NCBI GenBank assembly: GCA_031275035.1
Contig: JAISPH010000137.1
Span: 1-5,566 of the forward strand
Length of the DNA: 5,566 bases
Direction of reading: 5' to 3'
From: Treponema sp.
Lineage (GTDB): Bacteria; Spirochaetota; Spirochaetia; Treponematales; Breznakiellaceae
This document shows, one piece after another, positions 1-4,327 of this stretch. A model generated the notes under the pieces. That model did not search any database, was not told the DNA's origin, and saw nothing but the letters and a program-made list of their open reading frames with translations. The translations under genes were made by a program, and so were the position numbers. The stretch's first letter is position 1; each line of letters starts with the position of its first letter.

Positions 1-74
1 ACTTATTCGGGCCCCCGAATGACTTATTCGGGCCCCCGAATGACTTGTCCGGGATCCCTAACGGGTTGTCCGGG
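1..74. repeat. 21-bp tandem repeat array, four units, running off the left edge
   Basis: Two exact 21-bp copies lie at 1-21 and 22-42. Two decayed copies follow with the same phase: the core TTRTYCGGG recurs at 3-11, 24-32, 45-53 and 66-74, always 21 bp apart. In the two exact copies the core is the left arm of a palindrome, ATTCGGG-CC-CCCGAAT (arms 5-11/14-20 and 26-32/35-41). The palindrome is lost in the third copy apart from GGG/CCC. Because 21 is a multiple of three, every reading frame is preserved across units, so the frame gives no evidence for coding by itself. If translated, the minus strand gives a heptapeptide of the type P-N-K-S-F-G-G and the plus strand L-F-G-P-P-N-D. The array probably continues beyond the window. 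Its function is unknown. Confidence 0.85.
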
Positions 75-205
75 CGGCGGGTTTTTGAGGTATGTACGAA
101 GACCGGAAAGAGGGGACTACCGGTACGAGCCGGTAAATATGAACAAGCTACGGTACCTGATGGGGGGGGTAAATCGTTATAATACAAGCAATTAGAGCGA
201 TTCAT
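1..205 (-). CDS. weak candidate ORF with heptapeptide repeats, cut by the left edge
   Basis: A minus-strand frame opens with ATG at 205-203 and stays open to the left edge (about 68 codons); the first in-frame stop upstream is at 244-242. The start has GGGAG at 216-212 with a 6-nt spacer, and a sigma70-like promoter lies at 309-281. The product would begin MNRSNCLYYNDLPPPSG and, nearing the window edge, read PDNPLGI / PDKSFGG / PNKSFGG / PNK from the 21-bp repeats. No family is recognised, the residue composition is not convincing, and the ATG overlaps the TGA of a still shorter frame (273-202). An opposing plus-strand frame (3-182) is also open over the same DNA, so at most one is real and quite possibly neither. 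Confidence 0.18.
   Translation of the reverse strand, partial: MNRSNCLYYNDLPPPSGTVACSYLPARTGSPLFPVFVHTSKTRRPDNPLGIPDKSFGGPNKSFGGPNK
118..135. repeat. short inverted repeat (TACCGG/CCGGTA)
   Basis: TACCGG at 118-123 pairs with CCGGTA at 130-135 around a 6-nt loop. The left arm is also part of the palindrome TACCGGTA (118-125). No T-run follows on either strand, so it does not look like a terminator. It may be an operator or part of a longer repeated element. Confidence 0.4.
162..169. repeat. homopolymeric run of eight G
   Basis: Eight consecutive G on the plus strand (eight C on the minus strand) lie inside both of the weak open frames of this region. A one-base slip would change either frame. 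Runs of this length are known slippage sites in bacteria, and poly-G tracts near tpr genes of Treponema pallidum are phase-variable. Any role here is inference. Confidence 0.6.
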
Positions 206-216
206 TCCCAGCTCCC

Positions 217-260
217 GGCAGAACGGTCTGCCTCTTCCGCTCTACGGCTGCTTTCAGCCG
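217..260. other. pair of adjacent hairpins in the left intergenic region
   Basis: Hairpin A: GGCAGA (217-222), loop ACGG, TCTGCC (227-232). Hairpin B: CGGCTG (245-250), loop CTTT, CAGCCG (255-260). An alternative long-range pairing joins CGGCAG (216-221) with CTGCCG (261-266) and would enclose hairpin B while breaking hairpin A, so the two folds are mutually exclusive. No T-run follows on either strand, so intrinsic termination is unlikely. On the minus strand, hairpin A directly precedes the GGGAG at 216-212, which could make that ribosome site structure-dependent. Seen directly: the complementarity. Inferred: any regulatory use. Confidence 0.45.
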
Positions 261-280
261 CTGCCGTATCCATGGCGGTT

Positions 281-309
281 ATCCTATAACTAACCGGGAC
301 ATAGGTCAA
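281..309 (-). promoter_or_regulatory. candidate sigma70 promoter pointing left
   Basis: On the minus strand TTGACC (309-304, five of six bases of TTGACA) is separated by exactly 17 bp from TAGGAT (286-281, four of six bases of TATAAT). Transcription would begin near 275-273, downstream of the kdgK terminator, and run out of the window to the left. It coincides with an ATG at 273, giving a nearly leaderless 23-codon frame (MDTAAAESSRR..., to 202), or it could serve the ATG at 205. It is the best promoter-like match I noticed in the non-coding DNA here, but such matches arise by chance. Confidence 0.4.
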
Positions 310-352
310 GCCTGGCCGAACCCGCACGAACAGAGGATACAAAACCAACGGT

Positions 353-370
353 AAAAACGCTGTTAGCGCT
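353..370 (-). terminator. likely intrinsic terminator overlapping the kdgK stop codon
   Basis: Read on the minus strand: AGCGCT (370-365), loop AAC (364-362), AGCG plus TT (361-356), within a T run covering 357-353. The four core pairs are CGCT/AGCG, extended by one G-U and one A-U pair. The kdgK stop codon TAA (365-363) sits at the top of the hairpin, so the last codons form the left arm. The stem is short, so termination may be partial. Position at the end of a co-directional gene set supports the call. Confidence 0.45.
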
Positions 371-1394
371 GGACCCGGCCGGAGGCGTCGCCGGCGGCGA
401 GTTTTTTCACCTCGTCCACCGAGACCATGTTAAAGTCCCCTTCGATGGTATGCTTGAGGCAGCTTGCGGCAACGGCGACTTCCAGCCGTTCCTGGGGAGG
501 CATACCTTCCAGGCTGCCGTAGATGAGCCCCGCGCCGAAGCTGTCGCCCCCGCCCACCCGGTCAACAATATGTACCGCGTATTTCTTTGAGAAATAGCAG
601 TCCTTACCGTCCCGGAGCATGGCCGCCCAATTGTTATCGTTAGCGGAAAGCGATTCCCGGAGCGTGATGGCCACCTGGGTAAACCCGAAACGTTTCATCA
701 GCGCCGCCGCCACTTCCTTATAGCCTTCATGACTGATCTTACCGGCGGTTACGTCGCTGTCTCCCGCCCGGATACCGAATACGTCCGCCGCATCCTCTTC
801 GTTGGCAATGCAAAGATCCACGTATTCCATGAGCTTTTCCATAACGCTCCCGGCCTTTTCCCGGGACCAGAGGTTTTTCCGGTAATTAAGATCGCAGGAT
901 ACGGTGAGGCCGTTAGCCTTGGCGGCTTTGCAGGCCTCCATGGTGATGGCCGCGGTGCTGTCGGACAGGGCGGGGGTGATGCCGGTAAAATGGAACCAGC
1001 CGGCCTTTGTCCCGGCGCTGAAAATGGCGTTCCAGTCAAAGTCGGCGGCGGCAGCTTCCGCAATGGCCGAATGCGCCCGGTCATAGATGACTTTGGAGGA
1101 CCGCTGGGACGCGCCCTTTTCCAGGAAGTAGATCCCGACCCGGTTTCCTCCCCGGACGATACGGGAAGTATCCACCCCGAGGCTGCGCAGGGAGTTGACG
1201 GCGGCCTGGCCGATTTCGTGCCCGGGGAGTTTGGTCACAAAGGCGGCGTCGAGGCCGAAGCCCGCCAGGGATACCGCCACGTTGGCTTCCCCGCCGCCGT
1301 AAGTAGCCCCGTAGGTATTGGCCTGGGCAAAGCGATAATAACCTTCCGGGGCTAAGCGCAGCATAATCTCGCCAAAAGTAATAATCCGCTTCAT
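363..1394 (-). CDS. kdgK: 2-keto-3-deoxygluconate (KDG) kinase, PfkB family
   Basis: Cytoplasmic kinase that phosphorylates 2-keto-3-deoxygluconate with ATP to KDPG (EC 2.7.1.45), feeding KDPG aldolase. The 343 residues show a PfkB/ribokinase fold: N-terminal sugar-binding GGGEANVA (33-40), the lid and substrate region with YDRAHSA (104-110), DLNYRKNLW (168-176), NEEDA (198-202), and the nucleotide and catalytic signature VDRVGGGDSFGAGL (277-290), whose D284 is the expected catalytic base. The tail KHTIEGDFN (314-322) and the final SGRVQR are typical of KDG kinases rather than fructokinases or ribokinases. The length is normal and nothing is missing. The start ATG (1394-1392) overlaps the uxuB stop in ATGA, with AGGAG at 1408-1404 (9-nt spacer), so translation is probably coupled. 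Last gene of the operon. An alternative sugar kinase of the same family is possible but the neighbours argue strongly for KDG. Confidence 0.95.
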   Translation of the reverse strand: MKRIITFGEIMLRLAPEGYYRFAQANTYGATYGGGEANVAVSLAGFGLDAAFVTKLPGHEIGQAAVNSLRSLGVDTSRIVRGGNRVGIYFLEKGASQRSSKVIYDRAHSAIAEAAAADFDWNAIFSAGTKAGWFHFTGITPALSDSTAAITMEACKAAKANGLTVSCDLNYRKNLWSREKAGSVMEKLMEYVDLCIANEEDAADVFGIRAGDSDVTAGKISHEGYKEVAAALMKRFGFTQVAITLRESLSANDNNWAAMLRDGKDCYFSKKYAVHIVDRVGGGDSFGAGLIYGSLEGMPPQERLEVAVAASCLKHTIEGDFNMVSVDEVKKLAAGDASGRVQR

Positions 1395-3013
1395 ACTGAT
1401 ACGCTCCTGTCTAAATTAGATTTCAAGCCGGCCCGTACCGCGCCGGGCCCGGCCATAAACTCCGTAAAATAGGCTTCCACTTTTTCTCCCAAGCCGGCTT
1501 CGTATAAGTTGAGGCCGAAAAGCGCCGTGTCCGAGAGCAACGGTTCCAGGATGTCGTGAAAAGGACCGCTCTGACCCAGACGCAGACTGCCCAAGAAGGA
1601 ACTAAGCATAGTATAAAGCGGGTCAGGGCTAACTGTAAAGGGGCGGCCTTGATCATCCACACCCAGGAGATAGCGAAGCCAAGCCGCCAAGACCAGGGGA
1701 ATACCTGTTAAATCGCCGGTTGAAAGGGTGGCGCTTTTCCGGTACGCCTTGAGGGTCTCCCCAAAACGGATGGGGATTTTTAAGGAAGTATCCGAAGCGA
1801 TTCGCTGGGGGGTGTCGGGCATAAAAGGGTTGGGAAAACGCTGCTTGATCACCTGATCGAGGAACTGCCTGGGGGAGATAATCCCCGGATCGGTTACCAC
1901 CGGCAGCCCTTCCCGGTAGCCGATACATTCAATCAGCCGTACCAAATCGCCGTCTTTCATCTCCTCGCTGATCCTGGTATAGCCCAGGAGGCATCCGAAC
2001 ACCGCCAGCGCGGTATGAAGCGGATTCAGGCAGGTACAGACCTTCATCTTTTCAACCTTGTCCACCGTTTCCCTGCCGGTAAACAAAACTCCCGCCTTTT
2101 CCAAAGCCGGTCTTCCGTTGGGAAAACGATCTTCGATGACGAGGTACTGGGTTTCCTCGGCGTTCACGAAGGGGGCGCTGTAGGAATTTTTCCCGGTAAC
2201 AAAAATCCGGGTATCCTCAAAACCGAGGGATCTGAGCATGTTCCGCACGCTGTCGTCGGGACGGGGAGTGATCTTATCGATCATGCTCCAGGGGAAGGAG
2301 AGCCGTGAGGGATCCCGTACATACTCCAGGAAGCCGTTATCGGTGAAGCCGTTTTCCGACCAGGCTGCCGCAAACGCTTCGACGGCGGCAAACAGCCTGT
2401 CCCCGTTGTGGGAACAATTGTCCATGCTCACCATTGCCAGGGGCAGGCCGCCCCGGGTATAGCGCTCCCAGCACAAAGCGGTGATACGGCCCAGATAACT
2501 CCGGGACGCCGCCGGCCCCGCGCGAAAATCCCCGGCTATAGCGGGAAGGAGCACGCCGTCCTGCCCGCGGATACTATAGCCCTTTTCGGTAATGGTGAGA
2601 CTAGCCATCCGCAAACCGGGGCTTGCGAAAATATGTTTCAGCTTTTCATAATCCGCGGCCTTGTCCATACGCAGGGCGGAGGCGATGCTGGCAATAACCT
2701 GCTTCCCGATACTGCCGTCGGCTTTGAGGGTTACCAGGAGGCTGAGGTTATCGAAGGGCAGAAAGCAGGTATCAATGATCTCCCCATCGTAGCCTGCAGC
2801 TACGATGACGCCGGTCTTTTCGAGCCCCTGATCCAGCAGGGTTTGCTGAAGCGCCGCAAGAAAGGCGCGGAAAATATTCCCCGCCCCGAAATGTACCCAG
2901 CCCGGCGCGGCTTCAGTGGCGGCAATCATGGCCGCCCGGTCAAACCGGGGCAGCGCGATATCCGCTTTTTCCCAAGCAGCGGTGTCTTTCAAACTATCGT
3001 TAGTTAAACGCAT
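1391..3013 (-). CDS. uxuB: fructuronate reductase (D-mannonate oxidoreductase), mannitol dehydrogenase family
   Basis: Cytoplasmic NAD-dependent, metal-independent polyol dehydrogenase that interconverts D-fructuronate and D-mannonate (EC 1.1.1.57). From the chosen ATG the protein has 540 residues. Visible parts: nucleotide-binding GWVHFGAGNIFRAF (38-51), MDNCSHNGD (197-205), FPWSMIDKITPRP (240-252) and KVCTCLNPLHT (324-334). The last supplies the family's catalytic Lys (K324) with the Asn and His (N330, H333) expected from mannitol 2-dehydrogenase. A longer form from GTG at 3037 adds eight residues but has no ribosome site. The ATG at 3013-3011 has GGAG (3023-3020) with a 6-nt spacer and starts MRLTNDSLKDTAAWEKA, as UxuB proteins usually do. 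It lies 30 bp after uxuA and overlaps kdgK by four bases. Tagaturonate reductase or mannitol dehydrogenase are alternatives in the same family; the adjacent mannonate dehydratase decides for UxuB. Confidence 0.93.
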   Translation of the reverse strand: MRLTNDSLKDTAAWEKADIALPRFDRAAMIAATEAAPGWVHFGAGNIFRAFLAALQQTLLDQGLEKTGVIVAAGYDGEIIDTCFLPFDNLSLLVTLKADGSIGKQVIASIASALRMDKAADYEKLKHIFASPGLRMASLTITEKGYSIRGQDGVLLPAIAGDFRAGPAASRSYLGRITALCWERYTRGGLPLAMVSMDNCSHNGDRLFAAVEAFAAAWSENGFTDNGFLEYVRDPSRLSFPWSMIDKITPRPDDSVRNMLRSLGFEDTRIFVTGKNSYSAPFVNAEETQYLVIEDRFPNGRPALEKAGVLFTGRETVDKVEKMKVCTCLNPLHTALAVFGCLLGYTRISEEMKDGDLVRLIECIGYREGLPVVTDPGIISPRQFLDQVIKQRFPNPFMPDTPQRIASDTSLKIPIRFGETLKAYRKSATLSTGDLTGIPLVLAAWLRYLLGVDDQGRPFTVSPDPLYTMLSSFLGSLRLGQSGPFHDILEPLLSDTALFGLNLYEAGLGEKVEAYFTEFMAGPGAVRAGLKSNLDRSVSV

Positions 3014-3019
3014 GTATTT

Positions 3020-3023
3020 CTCC
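3020..3023 (-). promoter_or_regulatory. ribosome binding site that decides the uxuB start
   Basis: GGAG lies 6 nt before the ATG at 3013. The upstream GTG at 3037 is preceded by AATAACCC with no purine-rich site, and the ATG at 3025 itself overlaps the GGAG. This places the uxuB start at 3013. Confidence 0.75.
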
Positions 3024-3043
3024 ATAAAAATAGACACGGGTTA

Positions 3044-4111
3044 TTAAGCATTCAACTTATCAATCGCTTCCCAGAGGCCGTTTAGATAGGCCGCGCCCAG
3101 GGCCCGGTCATAGAGGCCGTATCCCGGCATACAGACTTCACCCCAAATCGCCCGGCCATGATCGGGCCTGACCGGGCCGTTGAAACCGGTGTCGTAGAGG
3201 GCCTTTATCACCGCAAACATATCTATTGAACCGTCACCGGAAAGATGGGCGGCTTCTTCAAATTTTCCCGGAGCGGTATGGAGCAGGTTCCGCACGTGGG
3301 CGAAATAGATCCGTCCCTTAAGGCTGCGGATGATATCAGGAATGTTGTTGGCAGGATTAGTTCCCAGGCTTCCGGTACAAAGCGTAACCCCGTGATGCGG
3401 GTTATCGGAAAGGCCGATAAGACGCAGGAGCTTTTCTTTGCCCGTTACGATCCGGGGGAGGCCGAAGACAGACCATGCGGGATCATCCGGATGTATTGCC
3501 ATATTGATATCATACTTGTTACAAACCGGCATGATCCGGTCGATAAAGTATTTCAGGTTTTCAAAGAGCCCCGCCTCGTCCACATCCTTATACATGTCAA
3601 AAAGTTCTTTCAGCCGGGCCAGCCGTTCCGGTTCCCAGCCGGCCATCACAAAACCCTTGGACTGCCGCTCAATAAGCCCGATCATGTCGTTGGGATCGAT
3701 AGTGTCAATGATGGATTGATCGTAGCTCATGGTGGTACTGCCGTCGGGCCGCAGTTTCGCCAGTTCAGTCCTGGTCCAGTCAAAGACAGGCATAAAGTTG
3801 TAACAGATCATGCGGACCCCCGCCTCGCCCAAGCGTGAAAGGGTGGTAATATAATTGTCGATATACCGGTCCCGTTCGGGAGCGCCGGTTTTGATGGCGT
3901 CGTGGATATTGACGCTTTCGATCCCCGCCAGGGAAAACCCGGCGGCTTCCACTTCCTTTTTTAGGGCAAGGATCGCTTCCTTCTCCCAGACCTCACCGGG
4001 AAGGGCCCCGTAGAGGGTGGAAATAATCCCTGTAACCCCCGGCACCTGACGGATATATTCCAAACTGACCGAATCATAGCCTTTCCCGAACCAGCGCATG
4101 GTCATCTGCAT
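3044..4111 (-). CDS. uxuA: mannonate dehydratase
   Basis: Cytoplasmic, Mn(II)-dependent enzyme converting D-mannonate to 2-keto-3-deoxygluconate and water (EC 4.2.1.8), between UxuB and KdgK in the pathway. The 355-residue protein is a complete UxuA-type TIM barrel. It opens with MTMRWFGKG (3-11) and VPGVTGI (23-29), and has ESVNIHDAIK (65-74). The four metal ligands known from the Streptococcus suis enzyme have clear counterparts: H207 in MAIHPDDP, C245 in LCTGSLG, H272 in HVRN and D317 in RPDHGR. The C-terminal PGYGLYDRALGAAYLNGLWEA is also typical. The start ATG at 4111 has GAGGAG (4126-4121) with a 9-nt spacer; a second ATG two codons in is too far from it. The gene ends in two stops in a row (TAA TAA, 3046-3041). 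First enzyme gene after the 216-bp gap behind dctM, so it may have its own expression control. Confidence 0.97.
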   Translation of the reverse strand: MQMTMRWFGKGYDSVSLEYIRQVPGVTGIISTLYGALPGEVWEKEAILALKKEVEAAGFSLAGIESVNIHDAIKTGAPERDRYIDNYITTLSRLGEAGVRMICYNFMPVFDWTRTELAKLRPDGSTTMSYDQSIIDTIDPNDMIGLIERQSKGFVMAGWEPERLARLKELFDMYKDVDEAGLFENLKYFIDRIMPVCNKYDINMAIHPDDPAWSVFGLPRIVTGKEKLLRLIGLSDNPHHGVTLCTGSLGTNPANNIPDIIRSLKGRIYFAHVRNLLHTAPGKFEEAAHLSGDGSIDMFAVIKALYDTGFNGPVRPDHGRAIWGEVCMPGYGLYDRALGAAYLNGLWEAIDKLNA

Positions 4112-4120
4112 ATTATTGCT

Positions 4121-4126
4121 CTCCTC
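4121..4126 (-). promoter_or_regulatory. ribosome binding site of uxuA
   Basis: GAGGAG on the minus strand, 9 nt before the uxuA ATG at 4111. It supports that start over the internal ATG codons at residues 3 and 5. Confidence 0.7.
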
Positions 4127-4143
4127 TTTTAGTTGTACTTACT

Positions 4144-4197
4144 TTACGAAACTGCTTTAGATATTCTTTCTTGCAGGTCTTTGTTAGTTAGCTTCAT
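4144..4197 (-). CDS. 17-residue small ORF with strong ribosome site, leader peptide or gene remnant
   Basis: ATG at 4197-4195, stop TAA at 4146-4144, product MKLTNKDLQERISKAVS. It is preceded by GAGGAG (4210-4205) with a 7-nt spacer, as good a ribosome site as those of the large genes. It ends 32 bp before the uxuA start and 17 bp before the uxuA ribosome site. I recognise no family. The first residues MKLTNKDL resemble the start of the UxuB in this window (MRLTNDSL), so it may be the stump of a deleted mannitol-dehydrogenase-type gene. It could also be a translated leader that tunes uxuA expression. There is no run of one amino acid as in classical attenuators. Translation is plausible; function is not known. 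Confidence 0.4.
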   Translation of the reverse strand: MKLTNKDLQERISKAVS

Positions 4198-4236
4198 AAA
4201 AAGTCTCCTCTATCTTGCTTGAGGCTCTCCCTTGAC

Positions 4237-4266
4237 GCTGTTCCAAAACTTCAGTTTTGAAACGGC
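4237..4266 (-). repeat. long imperfect hairpin between dctM and uxuA, possible dispersed palindromic element
   Basis: CAAAAC (4244-4249) pairs with GTTTTG (4254-4259) around TTCA. After one mismatch (4243/4260) the pairing continues outward as GCTGTT (4237-4242) with AACGGC (4261-4266), including one G-U. That gives about 12 paired bases per arm. No T-run follows in the direction of transcription, so it is unlikely to be a simple terminator. In an operon it could protect the upstream dctM message from 3' exonucleases, mark a processing site, or be a copy of a repeated extragenic palindrome. Confidence 0.6.
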
Positions 4267-4270
4267 CTCG

Positions 4271-4298
4271 AATATTGCTAAAGTATCATATCTTGCAA
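4271..4298 (-). promoter_or_regulatory. weak promoter-like pair upstream of uxuA
   Basis: On the minus strand TTGCAA (4298-4293) and AATATT (4276-4271) are 16 bp apart, each matching four of six bases of the sigma70 consensus. The stretch around it is the most AT-rich in the gap. If active, the hairpin at 4237-4266 would lie in the 5' leader of an uxuA-uxuB-kdgK transcript. Weak evidence only. Confidence 0.2.
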
Positions 4299-4327
4299 AC
4301 GGCTAATCCCCCTATTTTTCCCCGGCC

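Noticed and set aside
1..74. CRISPR array
   Set aside because: The 21-bp units are directly adjacent with no unique spacers and are shorter than usual CRISPR repeats.
202..273. 23-codon minus-strand frame starting MDTAAAESSRR
   Set aside because: Only a weak AGGA site 8 nt upstream, low-complexity Ala/Glu/Arg/Ser content explained by the underlying GC hairpins, and no family. It is mentioned under the promoter but not called as a gene.
276..296. Inverted repeat CGGTTA/TAACCG as a terminator
   Set aside because: Six pairs with a nine-base loop and no T-run on either strand; it also overlaps the better-supported promoter match.
729..1355. Long plus-strand open frame (208 codons) inside kdgK
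   Set aside because: It is exactly antisense to a gene with intact family motifs, has no family resemblance, and its glycine-, proline- and valine-rich composition fits a reading-frame shadow.
2408..3007. Long plus-strand open frame (199 codons) inside uxuB
   Set aside because: Antisense to conserved UxuB motifs, no ribosome site noted and no recognisable domain.
3014..3037. GTG at 3037 as the start of uxuB
   Set aside because: It lacks a ribosome site and adds eight residues, while the ATG at 3013 has GGAG at 6 nt and the usual UxuB N-terminus.
3245..3838. Plus-strand open frame (197 codons) inside uxuA
   Set aside because: Antisense to the UxuA metal-binding region; shadow of codon bias in the real gene.
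4270..4300. UxuR/KdgR-type operator upstream of uxuA
   Set aside because: I looked for a palindrome around the AT-rich stretch; only short matches (TTGC/GCAA 16 bp apart) appear, too weak to call.
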